A DNA stretch of 36,287 nucleotides from Pseudomonas kitaguniensis (GTDB lineage Bacteria; Pseudomonadota; Gammaproteobacteria; Pseudomonadales; Pseudomonadaceae), in the NCBI RefSeq assembly GCF_009296165.1, contig NZ_VUAZ01000002.1, forward strand, positions 1-36,287. The letters are read 5' to 3'. The stretch's first letter is position 1. Each line of letters opens with the position of its first letter. Under the pieces are notes generated by a model. That model did not search any database. It was not told where the DNA came from and saw only the letters and a list, made by a program, of their open reading frames with translations. Below are positions 25,353 through 33,180 of the stretch, in pieces. A program made the position numbers and the translations under genes.

Positions 25353-28300
25353 ATGGCATGCCTTGAACAAAGTGACAGTCCTCCAATAAACGCCGCGCCG
25401 AGTGTGCATGGCGTTGTCGTACAGGCACGTTTGCCAGCGTGGTACAGCGCTGCCGCAGGCCAGCGAAAGACACAATTACATGAGTGGGCGCTGAGCTATC
25501 CACCCTGGTACAAAAAACTATCCCTGGACAGGCGGCAGCGTGTGCAAGCGGCCCATCAAAGGGGCATGGACGCACTTAATCAGTTGGATAAGTGTTTCAA
25601 GGATTTAAAAGGTGCTGTCGAATTTGCCGAGCCGTTGTTGCTGGCCGCGATGCGCAAAAAATTTGGCCGAGAGGTGGATGTAAAACGCGTCTTTTTTGCA
25701 CGTAAGGAGTTCATGCCGAGTGATCGCTCAAAGGTCTTTGGCCCAGAAGCGAGCGGGTATTGTTACTACAAGGGCGTCAGCCTGATTGAGGCGGCGCTGC
25801 AGAACTTTTCAGCGGATGAGGCCCTGGAACCGGAAGATAGCCCCTCCAGCATTATTACGCGGTATGACTTTCATCAGCAGTCGCCACCGACCACGTTTAA
25901 TGAGACGGCCGTCGAGGTGCGCAAAGAACTGATCAGCCCCCATGCGTTTGCCGGCATGTGTCGGGAACTGGATCTGGGCGCGCTGTACCTTGCGCATGTA
26001 ACCGCGATTGTTAACCCACCAGAGCGTGCCGGGGTGGCCGAAGGCAGTGCGGCCGCTAACGTGCGCAGTCGTATCACCGCGTCGACCCTACAGCAGTTGT
26101 TATTGACTGTTGAAGTGGCGCTGGAAGTTGGGCATATACAACAGGATTCCTGTGCACTATTACGTGAATTAGCCTACTGGACAGCGGGCATGCAGTGGCG
26201 CGGCGCGCCTGTGCACTTTTCCAACTTGAAAATGCTGGGTGTTGAGCTCAAGCAGATTATCCTCATTGGGCCTATGCGCTTCGGGTATGTGCAGGGTGTC
26301 CAGGTGTTCTTCAAAGAGCCTTGTATCGTGTATATCCCTGGAGACCCGGTGTGTGTGTTGAAGGAGTACGCAAGCCTGAGCGAGTTACAGGATGATCTGT
26401 CCGACAGGCTGTGTTCGGCCAGTTATCGACGATTTTTTAGTCAGTGCGTACCCTATGAGCACCACACTCGGTTTTTCAACACGCTGAAACTTCACCTTGA
26501 TCCCGACGGCGAACAGGCCAACGACGCAGACTTCGATCCGGGGCATAAAAACCTGCGTACCTGGTCAACGGGTTATGGTGAGGTTATGCCTCATTCCTGG
26601 AACGATCATTCTCGGCAAAAAGTCGATTTAATGCTGAGCAATGCCCAGGCAATGGTGACCTCCACCGCCACGGCTGACGACAAAGCACATAACGCATGGT
26701 TGATGTCGTTGGCTGGCGGGGCGTTGACTGTATTGAATGTTGCGTCTTTCGTCGTACCGCAACTGGCGCCCCTGATGCTGATGGTCGGCGCGGTGCAAAT
26801 GCTCTATGAGATAGGGACTGGCGTCGAGGCCTGGGAAGAGGGCGACATGCAAGAGGCGTGGGCGCACGTTTCGGCGGTGGCCTTTAATGTGACGACGGCG
26901 GTTGTGGGCGCCAAGCTATTGCCGTTGTTCAAGACGCCGTTTGTCGAAGCGCTGACCCACGCGCGTTGCGCTGACGCAAAGGTGCGTTTGTATGCACACG
27001 GGCTCACACCTTACCTGCGAAAGGTCGCCTTGCCCGAAGCCTTGAGGGCCAATGCAAAGGGCTTGTTTGAACACGAGGGTGGTTTATACCTCCCGCAAAA
27101 CGCCGGGTATTATCGGGTGGAACCGTTGGGTACCGGCAACACCTACAAAATCCTGCACCCGGAAAACCCATCAACCTACTCGCCACAGGTTTGCCGTACA
27201 GAAGGCGGTGCGTGGATACATGAGCATGAGCACCCGTTGAAGTGGACCACGGCGCAGTTGATGGCGCGGCTGGGGGCGCAGACACAGAGGTTGGCAGAGC
27301 CACCGGATAAACTTGCGCGCATTTGCCAAATAGCCGCGGTGGACAGCAGCGTATTGCGCAAGATGTACGTAGACCAGGCGCCTGTGCCAGGGCTATTGGC
27401 AGACACCCTCAAGCGTTTTGAACTTGACGAGAGCATCGCGAGCGAAGCGCCGGGTGTGAGCGCTTCACGGGTGGCGGGGCATCAGGCGGATCTTTTTGCG
27501 CAACGTTATGCGGCCGCAGAGAGCGAGAGCGGTGAAGCACGCATGTTACTCAAGCGCACGTTTGGGACGCTGCCCGACAGCGTGGCGAAAGAGCTGTTGG
27601 GCCATGCCAGTGAATCTGAAATGCAGATGATCGAGCAGCGCAACCGCGTGCCCTTGCGTTTGGCGCAAGAGGCTCGCTATTACCAGCAAGACGTGCGCCT
27701 GGCGCGTGCCTATGAAGGGCTTTATCGTAAAACCCTGGGCAATGACGACACCCAACGAATGGTCCTGCACAGCCTGGAAAAGCTCACAGGTTGGCCGAAC
27801 GACCTGCGCATTGAAGTGGTCGAGAAGGGCGCCGGCGGCAAGGAGCGCCTCCTTGATTGGCTGGGGCCGCAGAACGCCACGGTCAAGCGGCGCCTGATCA
27901 AGTTTGGTCCTGTAAACCTCTATGAGGTGCAGGATAACCGGTTCGGCGTACTGACCGCTCAAGCGGATATCTATGGTGCGGTGCACGCCGCCATTTTGCC
28001 CGAGGACAGGGTGAGCCTTGGTCTGACCGCGCATGATCGCGGGGCGAGCCTGAAACGTACGCTTGAAAACCGGCAATTGATGCCGCGCAGCGAGTTGCGC
28101 AGCCTGTTGCAGATGCAGCCGATCAAGCCGGGGTACAAACCACCGATGCGCCTGGCTGACGGGCGTATCGGGTACCCGTTGAGCCCGCTGCCTGGCGCTG
28201 TCAGACGCCCATTTGCCTGTGAAATGAAAGCCTCGATGCTCTATCCCTCCAAATCGATTGGGGAGGTCGAAGTTTTTCTGGGCCTTGCGGGCCTCAGTGA

Positions 28301-30092
28301 CGCCGAGGTTCTGGCCAGGTTAACCGAACTTGAAGCTGAGCTTGAGCAGCTTAGAGTAACGCTGAACACATGGCAGCAAGCGGGGCAAGCGCAGGGTTAC
28401 GGCCGCTCTCGGGTCAGAGTCTCCAATACCATTCGTGACGCTTGGCAGCGCTATTCGCCGCAAGCAACGGCAGCTGATCAAACCGCCATCGGGCACCTCC
28501 TCGACTTGTCGGACGAAGCCTGTGGCGAACTGCCGGCCTTAACCGCCAATATGGACCATGTGGGTTGCTTGCGGCTGAATCGAATGGCGCTGTCCGATGA
28601 ATCCCTGGGGTTTCTGAAACCTTTCGGTGGCCTGCGCTGGCTGAGCATGAGCAATAACAACTTTACCCGGTTACCGGAGTTTGCAAATGACGGTATCGGC
28701 CTGACCAAGCTGGACCTGAGTGCCAATGATATTCGCTTGACCGACCTCACAGCGGCGCGCCTGGAAAGCATGCGCGGCTTGAAGATTCTAAATCTGGCCA
28801 ACAACCGTCAACTGGGCTGGACAGCCAATCTCGAAGGCTTATGGAGCCTGAACCAGCTGTACTTAAGCCACACCGAAACCGCCACGTTCCCGACCAACGC
28901 TGACCAACTGGCCAACCTTGCGAGAATCGATCTACATTCCAACCAGATCTCCACGTTGCCTGAATACGCGTACCGGCAGCGCGAACGAATTATCCTGCAC
29001 GACAACCCGCTGTCCGCTGCTACGCGTGTGCGTCTTGGGCTGGATGCGCCGTTGGGTGAGCATGTTACGGTTCTGGAGGGGCAAACATTATGGCTGCATG
29101 ACACGCCGGCAGCCGCGCGGGCAGCGCGCGTCCAGCTCTGGAGCGATGTGGCCGCAAGCCCCGGGTCGGCTGCGTTTTTTACGGTGCTGGCCGACACTAC
29201 CCGGTGCGCCGAATACCGCTCCCAGACCGCGCGTGCGCAACTGACCGTGCGCGTCTGGGACATGCTCGAGGCGGCCGGTGAACGACAGCAGGTCCGCGAA
29301 CAGTTGTTCGCGGCTGCGGATGACAGATTTACCTGCGGTGATGGCAGCGTGCTTGAATTTATGAACCTGGAGCGTGAGTTGCTGGCCTTGCAAGCGCTGG
29401 AGTTGGCCGATGCGGCAGGCGCTGAAACCCAACTGATCAGCACCGGCAGAAAGCTGTTGCGGCTTGCGTTGGTAGACGCTATTGCTCAACGAGATGCTGA
29501 TTTGCGCGGGCCCTTATTTCATGAGGAAACCGAAGTCATACTCGCCTACCGAATAAGATTGGCGGAGAGACTTTCGTTGCCGGTCAAATCCCAAGGCATG
29601 TTGTTTCCCCAAGTGGCTGCTGTGAGTCAAGAGGCCATCGATAACGCTTATGCAAGTGTTCTCAGGGATGAACGTATCCACGGCAATGAAGAAGCCTTTT
29701 TTGTTAAGCAGGGCTTCTGGAACAGGCACCTTGGCAGTCAATACGCAGCGGCATTAAAGGCATTGATGGCACCCGTCAATGAACACTTCATTGAAAAAAA
29801 CGCAGCGTTAGAAGCATTGGCAGACATACAGCATGAGCAGGATATTGAGGCGGACCAAGCGGTACAGGATCAGTGGCTGGCCAAGCGAAATGCGGCTGTC
29901 GACAGGCTTGTCACTCTGCTGGGCAAGCAACACAACGAAATACTGGTGAATGATTCGATGCAAAGTGGTTTTTTTGTAAATGAATTGCAGGCGCTGATGG
30001 CTGCGCGGCAAGTGCAGGAGACGCAGGTACTACGCACGTTGACGCGTAGGGTGTTGAATAACCACTACGCAGTGCAAGGGTCCGAGGTTTGA
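25353..30092 (+). CDS. Giant LRR-NEL effector-like protein (candidate E3 ubiquitin ligase toxin)
   Basis: A 1579-aa protein with no signal peptide. About residues 1-650 resemble the dermonecrotic-toxin-like (DUF6543) N-terminal region of large pseudomonad effectors. They include a long hydrophobic stretch near residues 445-520 (LAGGALTVLNVASFVVPQLAP), a possible membrane-insertion segment. Leucine-rich repeats lie at about 1050-1215 (LRWLSMSNNNFTRLP, LKILNLANNRQ). The C-terminal third resembles a NEL (IpaH/SspH-type) E3 ubiquitin ligase. Cys1328 in RFTCGDGSVLEF, followed by ERELLALQALE, fits the catalytic C-x-D motif of that family. Bacteria lack ubiquitin, so the target would be in a eukaryotic host or predator. 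No secretion genes or chaperone are adjacent. It stands alone between metabolic genes, with base composition poorer in GC than its neighbours. Confidence 0.8.
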   Translation: MACLEQSDSPPINAAPSVHGVVVQARLPAWYSAAAGQRKTQLHEWALSYPPWYKKLSLDRRQRVQAAHQRGMDALNQLDKCFKDLKGAVEFAEPLLLAAMRKKFGREVDVKRVFFARKEFMPSDRSKVFGPEASGYCYYKGVSLIEAALQNFSADEALEPEDSPSSIITRYDFHQQSPPTTFNETAVEVRKELISPHAFAGMCRELDLGALYLAHVTAIVNPPERAGVAEGSAAANVRSRITASTLQQLLLTVEVALEVGHIQQDSCALLRELAYWTAGMQWRGAPVHFSNLKMLGVELKQIILIGPMRFGYVQGVQVFFKEPCIVYIPGDPVCVLKEYASLSELQDDLSDRLCSASYRRFFSQCVPYEHHTRFFNTLKLHLDPDGEQANDADFDPGHKNLRTWSTGYGEVMPHSWNDHSRQKVDLMLSNAQAMVTSTATADDKAHNAWLMSLAGGALTVLNVASFVVPQLAPLMLMVGAVQMLYEIGTGVEAWEEGDMQEAWAHVSAVAFNVTTAVVGAKLLPLFKTPFVEALTHARCADAKVRLYAHGLTPYLRKVALPEALRANAKGLFEHEGGLYLPQNAGYYRVEPLGTGNTYKILHPENPSTYSPQVCRTEGGAWIHEHEHPLKWTTAQLMARLGAQTQRLAEPPDKLARICQIAAVDSSVLRKMYVDQAPVPGLLADTLKRFELDESIASEAPGVSASRVAGHQADLFAQRYAAAESESGEARMLLKRTFGTLPDSVAKELLGHASESEMQMIEQRNRVPLRLAQEARYYQQDVRLARAYEGLYRKTLGNDDTQRMVLHSLEKLTGWPNDLRIEVVEKGAGGKERLLDWLGPQNATVKRRLIKFGPVNLYEVQDNRFGVLTAQADIYGAVHAAILPEDRVSLGLTAHDRGASLKRTLENRQLMPRSELRSLLQMQPIKPGYKPPMRLADGRIGYPLSPLPGAVRRPFACEMKASMLYPSKSIGEVEVFLGLAGLSDAEVLARLTELEAELEQLRVTLNTWQQAGQAQGYGRSRVRVSNTIRDAWQRYSPQATAADQTAIGHLLDLSDEACGELPALTANMDHVGCLRLNRMALSDESLGFLKPFGGLRWLSMSNNNFTRLPEFANDGIGLTKLDLSANDIRLTDLTAARLESMRGLKILNLANNRQLGWTANLEGLWSLNQLYLSHTETATFPTNADQLANLARIDLHSNQISTLPEYAYRQRERIILHDNPLSAATRVRLGLDAPLGEHVTVLEGQTLWLHDTPAAARAARVQLWSDVAASPGSAAFFTVLADTTRCAEYRSQTARAQLTVRVWDMLEAAGERQQVREQLFAAADDRFTCGDGSVLEFMNLERELLALQALELADAAGAETQLISTGRKLLRLALVDAIAQRDADLRGPLFHEETEVILAYRIRLAERLSLPVKSQGMLFPQVAAVSQEAIDNAYASVLRDERIHGNEEAFFVKQGFWNRHLGSQYAAALKALMAPVNEHFIEKNAALEALADIQHEQDIEADQAVQDQWLAKRNAAVDRLVTLLGKQHNEILVNDSMQSGFFVNELQALMAARQVQETQVLRTLTRRVLNNHYAVQGSEV

Positions 30093-30111
30093 CGGGTTAA
30101 GACGCAAGAAG

Positions 30112-30485
30112 CACAAAGGGGACCCGAAGGTCCCCTTTAATCTGTCGTTGCGTGCTCTTTTTTATTATTGAGGGGCGGCCTGTTGTTGTTTTTGGCAACC
30201 GTTACCCTTACTGCTGTTTTTAGCGACCCCCATTCGGGGTCAAGAGCAAACGTATTTTTTTGAGCGCTGATCTGCTTCTTCGCATGCGATCCAACCAGTG
30301 GGTAGCTACCTGAAGGTAGTTTTGTTCTTCTCTATCCGGTTGCGGGTTTCGGCATCTGCCGTACCCTGCGAAGCACATCTTCTCCAAAAAAATCTGTTAG
30401 CTGCGTCTCTGCCGTGTTGTTTTTGTTATGTCAGAGTCGTTTCGTCTTATTTTTATTAGGTTTGGCGCTTTTTATTCTTGTTATG
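30112..30485 (-). ncRNA. crcY: CrcZ/CrcY-type Hfq/Crc-sequestering small RNA
   Basis: This stretch is AT-rich and non-coding. Transcribed from a sigma-54 promoter to the UUCG-capped hairpin at 30115-30138, it gives about 374 nt, close to the length I recall for CrcY. The RNA holds six A-rich AANAANAA clusters (plus-strand positions 30162-30169, 30183-30190, 30322-30329, 30417-30427, 30447-30457, 30469-30482), the Hfq/Crc-binding motif that defines this RNA class. By titrating Hfq/Crc it relieves carbon catabolite repression. Inverted TGTTAC half-sites upstream fit CbrB control. It directly follows liuE (HMG-CoA lyase); as I remember, P. putida crcY is also next to the HMG-CoA lyase gene. CrcX is the alternative name. 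Confidence 0.85.
30115..30138. terminator. Bidirectional hairpin shared by crcY and the effector gene
   Basis: AAAGGGGACC (30115-30124) and GGTCCCCTTT (30129-30138) form a perfect ten-base stem. On the minus strand the loop is C(UUCG)G, an extra-stable tetraloop; on the plus strand it is CGAA. It lies 23 nt after the effector stop and at the 3' end of crcY, so it probably ends both transcripts. T-runs after it are poor on both strands. Confidence 0.75.
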
Positions 30486-30494
30486 CAATAGAGA

Positions 30495-30511
30495 TAGCAG
30501 AAGCCGTGCCA
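30495..30511 (-). promoter_or_regulatory. Sigma-54 promoter of crcY
   Basis: On the minus strand TGGCACG (30511-30505), four bases, then CTGCT (30500-30496) matches the consensus TGGCACG-N4-TTGCW at all but one specified position, with the required GG/GC spacing of 12. Position +1 would be near 30485. Confidence 0.88.
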
Positions 30512-30593
30512 ACTTTAAAAAATCATTTAAAATCAACAGCTTGTGTTTTTCACGAAAAATGGCCAGCGGAAAAATACAGGAAATATGTTCCCG

Positions 30594-30623
30594 TGTTACT
30601 CGCCAGGTAAGCGGGCGGTAACA
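30594..30623. promoter_or_regulatory. Inverted TGTTAC/GTAACA pair, candidate CbrB enhancer site
   Basis: TGTTAC (30594-30599) and GTAACA (30618-30623) are exact inverted copies 18 nt apart, centred about 124 nt upstream of the predicted crcY start. TGTTAC half-sites of this type are reported for the response regulator CbrB at crcZ-family promoters. I do not recall the preferred spacing precisely. Confidence 0.6.
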
Positions 30624-30643
30624 CATTGTCACAGCCGCGTTAC

Positions 30644-31543
30644 TCAACCGGCGTTACGCGCTTTGGCCACGCGCGATCCGGTCGGCCTGCCCAGCAGACT
30701 GCTGATCTGCTGGCCCGCGCGAATCAATAGCTCCAGGTCGATACCGGTGTCGATACCCAAGCCATTGAGCAGGTACACCACATCTTCGGTGGCCACGTTA
30801 CCGCTGGCGCCCTTGGCATAGGGGCAGCCGCCAAGGCCCGCGATAGAGCTGTCGAACACATGGATGCCTTCGAGCAGGCTGGCGTAGACATTTGCGATCG
30901 CCTGGCCATACGTGTCGTGGAAGTGGCCTGCCAGTTTGTCGCGTGGCACCTGCGCGCCGACCACCTCGAACAACCGCCGCGTAGCGCCCGCCGTGCCGGT
31001 GCCGATGGTGTCGCCCAGCGACACTTCATAGCAGCCCATGGCAAACAGCTCGCGGGCGACTGCGGCCACTTGTGCCGGTGCAACATCACCTTCGTAGGGG
31101 CAACCCAGCACGCACGACACATACCCGCGCACGCTGATGCCGTGCTGCCTGGCCGCGGCCATGATCGGTGCAAAGCGCTCCAGGCTTTCGCTGATGGAAC
31201 AATTGATATTGCGCTGCGAAAACGCCTCGGACGCCGCCGCAAACACCGCGACTTCCTTGACGCCGGCCGCCAGCGCATCTTCAAAGCCGCGCAGGTTCGG
31301 CGCCAGCGCACCGTAGGTCACACCGGGTTTGCGCTGGATCTGCGCAAATACCTCGGCGGAGCCGGCCATCTGCGGCACCCATTTGGGCGATACAAAACTG
31401 CCGACTTCGATAGCGCTCAAGCCCGCCGCGCTGAGCGCGTCCACCAACTGGACCTTGTCGGCCACGCTGATGGGCTGGGCTTCGTTCTGCAAACCGTCGC
31501 GTGGGCCGACTTCTACCAGGCGTACATGGGTGGGGAGGGGCAT
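30644..31543 (-). CDS. liuE: Hydroxymethylglutaryl-CoA lyase
   Basis: A 299-aa TIM-barrel lyase that splits HMG-CoA into acetoacetate and acetyl-CoA, last step of leucine breakdown. Family motifs are VEVGPRDGLQNE, the metal-binding HFHDTYGQA, and the catalytic cysteine loop GLGGCPYAKG. The ATG at 31543 (MPLPTHVRLVEV) has an AAGG ribosome binding site; the gene follows liuR by 16 nt and is probably co-transcribed with it. Downstream lies the crcY enhancer and promoter, so read-through from liuE would enter crcY. The name mvaB is also used for this enzyme. Confidence 0.93.
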   Translation of the reverse strand: MPLPTHVRLVEVGPRDGLQNEAQPISVADKVQLVDALSAAGLSAIEVGSFVSPKWVPQMAGSAEVFAQIQRKPGVTYGALAPNLRGFEDALAAGVKEVAVFAAASEAFSQRNINCSISESLERFAPIMAAARQHGISVRGYVSCVLGCPYEGDVAPAQVAAVARELFAMGCYEVSLGDTIGTGTAGATRRLFEVVGAQVPRDKLAGHFHDTYGQAIANVYASLLEGIHVFDSSIAGLGGCPYAKGASGNVATEDVVYLLNGLGIDTGIDLELLIRAGQQISSLLGRPTGSRVAKARNAG

Positions 31544-31559
31544 GGCGTTTACCTTCTGA

Positions 31560-31952
31560 TCAAGGGCCAACCTGGCCCATGGTGTGCGCGAGGGCCTGGG
31601 TGCAGCGCTCTTCGGCGGTGTCGAGTTCCAGCTTCATCTGTTCAATATCCAGCAGCTGTTGCTCAAGCTGTTCACGGCGCTCGGCGATCTTCACCAGCAT
31701 GCTGTTGAGCTGGATGTGGTTGCCGCTGGAGGGGTCGTAGAGTTCGATCAATTCGCGGCATTCGGCCAGGGAAAACCCGATGCGTTTGCCGCGCAGGATC
31801 AGCTTCAGGCTGACCTTGTCGCGCGCCGAATAAATGCGCTCCTGGCCCCGACGCTCCGGGGCCAGCAGGCCTTGTTCCTCATAAAAGCGAATGGCGCGGG
31901 TAGTGATGTCGAGCTCGCGGGCGAGGTCGGAGATGCTGTAGGTCGTGCTCAT
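31560..31952 (-). CDS. liuR: MerR-family regulator of leucine/isovalerate catabolism
   Basis: A 130-aa MerR-type protein. The winged helix-turn-helix (TYSISDLARELDITTRAIRFYEEQGLLAPERRGQERIYS) is followed by KLILRGKRIGFSLAECRELIELYD and a dimerisation coiled coil (ERREQLEQQLLDIEQMKLELD). The ATG at 31952 is preferred to an upstream TTG at 31964. It precedes liuE on the same strand. The palindrome TTGACGTTAACGTCAA lies about 45 nt upstream, and related boxes lie before liuA and the synthetase. LiuR is known to control branched-chain amino acid and fatty acid use in proteobacteria; the inducer is thought to be a pathway CoA ester. Confidence 0.9.
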   Translation of the reverse strand: MSTTYSISDLARELDITTRAIRFYEEQGLLAPERRGQERIYSARDKVSLKLILRGKRIGFSLAECRELIELYDPSSGNHIQLNSMLVKIAERREQLEQQLLDIEQMKLELDTAEERCTQALAHTMGQVGP

Positions 31953-31957
31953 GCTGA

Positions 31958-31978
31958 CGCTCAAGAAGGTCTTGAGCG
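31958..31978 (-). promoter_or_regulatory. Hairpin in the liuR 5' leader
   Basis: CGCTCAAGA and TCTTGAGCG are perfect inverted repeats around a three-base loop. On the minus strand the hairpin ends six bases before the liuR ATG and includes the region where a ribosome would bind. It may reduce liuR translation. No T-run follows. Confidence 0.4.
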
Positions 31979-31994
31979 TTAGGCTAGTGGCTGG

Positions 31995-32010
31995 TTGACG
32001 TTAACGTCAA
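31995..32010. promoter_or_regulatory. LiuR-type operator of liuRE
   Basis: TTGACGTTAACGTCAA is a perfect 16-bp palindrome about 43 nt upstream of the liuR ATG. It shares its ACGTTAACGT core with the box at 23513-23526, indicating autoregulation by LiuR. Confidence 0.7.
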
Positions 32011-32063
32011 GAACTGACTCTGCCGTTGGGCGGCGAAGCCGCCGCAAAAACGCCACAGCGCCA

Positions 32064-32999
32064 TCAAGCCTGCTGTTTATCCAGCTTCTTTTCATGCGCC
32101 GTCACCTGCTGGCACAACTCGATCATCTGCTCACGCATCCAGCGGTTGGCCGGGTCCTGGTCGGTGCTTTCGTGCCAGTACAGATGGGTTTCCACCGGCG
32201 GCACATCGTTCACCGGCAGGTTGAACCACTGCAGTTCATGGCGACGGGCAAAACGCTCGGGCACCGTCATGACCATGTCGGTTTGCTGCAACACCTGCGA
32301 GGCCATCAGGTAATGCTGCGAGCGCAGGGCGATTTTGCGCTGAATGCCCATCTTGCCCAAGGCCAGGTCGACGTGGCCCAGGCCATTGCGGCGGCTGGAA
32401 ATATGGATATGCGTCAGCGACAGGTAATCATCCAGGCTGAATTTGTCTTTGCCTGCCATTGGGTGGCCCTTGCGCATGGCACACACGTAGCGGTCTTCCA
32501 TCAGCTTGACGTGGCGCACTTGCGGGTCAGTGTTGAGCGGTGCATCCACGGCAAAATCCAGGCGCCCGGCGGCCAGTTCCTTGGTGGTTTCGCGGCGTTT
32601 GGAGAGGAAACTCTCGATCACCACGGTCGGCGCCAGGCGGCGCAGGCGCTGGAACAGCAGCGGCAAAATTACCGCCTCGGTAAGGTCGGTCATGCTGATG
32701 CGATAGGTCTTGGCGGCTTGTTGCGGGTTAAAAATCCGGCTTTCCTGCACCGACACGCGCAGCAACGACAACGCGTTACGCACCGGGCCGATGATGTTCT
32801 GCGCCATCGGCGTGGGCACCATGCCTTGGGCGGTGCGCACGAACAGCGGGTCGTTGAAGGTTTCGCGAAGACGCGCCAGCGCGTTGGACACCGCAGGCTG
32901 GGTGATGCCGACAATCTGCCCGGCGCGGGTCAGGTTGGCTTCGGTGTAGATCGCGTCGAAGACGATAAACAGGTTGAGGTCGACCTTGCTCAGATTCAT
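32064..32999 (-). CDS. LysR-family transcriptional regulator
   Basis: A 311-aa regulator. The N-terminal helix-turn-helix (LNLFIVFDAIYTEANLTRAGQIVGITQPAVSNALARLRE) is of the NodD/LeuO-like type, and a periplasmic-binding-like effector domain follows from about residue 95 (YRISMTDLTEAVILPLLFQRL). It is divergent from an acyl-CoA dehydrogenase gene, with 181 nt between the two starts, and probably controls it in response to an acyl compound or related ligand. The intergenic region holds a 19-bp inverted repeat and a 15-bp tandem repeat that could be its binding sites. The ligand cannot be read from the sequence. Confidence 0.9.
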   Translation of the reverse strand: MNLSKVDLNLFIVFDAIYTEANLTRAGQIVGITQPAVSNALARLRETFNDPLFVRTAQGMVPTPMAQNIIGPVRNALSLLRVSVQESRIFNPQQAAKTYRISMTDLTEAVILPLLFQRLRRLAPTVVIESFLSKRRETTKELAAGRLDFAVDAPLNTDPQVRHVKLMEDRYVCAMRKGHPMAGKDKFSLDDYLSLTHIHISSRRNGLGHVDLALGKMGIQRKIALRSQHYLMASQVLQQTDMVMTVPERFARRHELQWFNLPVNDVPPVETHLYWHESTDQDPANRWMREQMIELCQQVTAHEKKLDKQQA

Positions 33000-33019
33000 G
33001 TCGTTGCGCTCTTATTGTT

Positions 33020-33054
33020 AGGTGGCGATTTGTCAGGTGGCGATTTGTGAGGTG
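33020..33054. repeat. 15-bp tandem direct repeat before the LysR gene
   Basis: AGGTGGCGATTTGTC (33020-33034) is followed directly by AGGTGGCGATTTGTG (33035-33049) and a partial third AGGTG. The repeat lies in the leader of the LysR gene, 21 nt upstream of its start. It may be a slippage-prone tract or a set of binding sites. Confidence 0.7.
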
Positions 33055-33060
33055 CTGATG

Positions 33061-33079
33061 CACCGATCATATATCGGTG
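33061..33079. promoter_or_regulatory. Inverted repeat in the LysR/acyl-CoA dehydrogenase region
   Basis: CACCGAT-CATAT-ATCGGTG is a perfect seven-base inverted repeat with a five-base AT-rich centre, the form of many LysR-type recognition sites (T-N11-A like). It sits midway between the two divergent genes. Confidence 0.5.
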
Positions 33080-33180
33080 ATGAATGTTAATACACGCCGA
33101 GAATAGGTTAGGTAAATTATCAGCGCTGTTCTAGCATCGATTGCATGACCTAAACAACCTCTCAAAGAAGGGAGCTGCTC

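Noticed and set aside
25353..30092. Mobile element carrying the effector gene
   Set aside because: I found no transposase, integrase, terminal inverted repeats or target duplication at the edges, so transfer is only suggested by composition and content.
30428..30610. 60-codon frames on both strands in the AT-rich gap after the effector gene
   Set aside because: The region is explained by the crcY-like RNA with its sigma-54 promoter and A-rich motifs; the frames have no ribosome binding sites or recognisable sequence.
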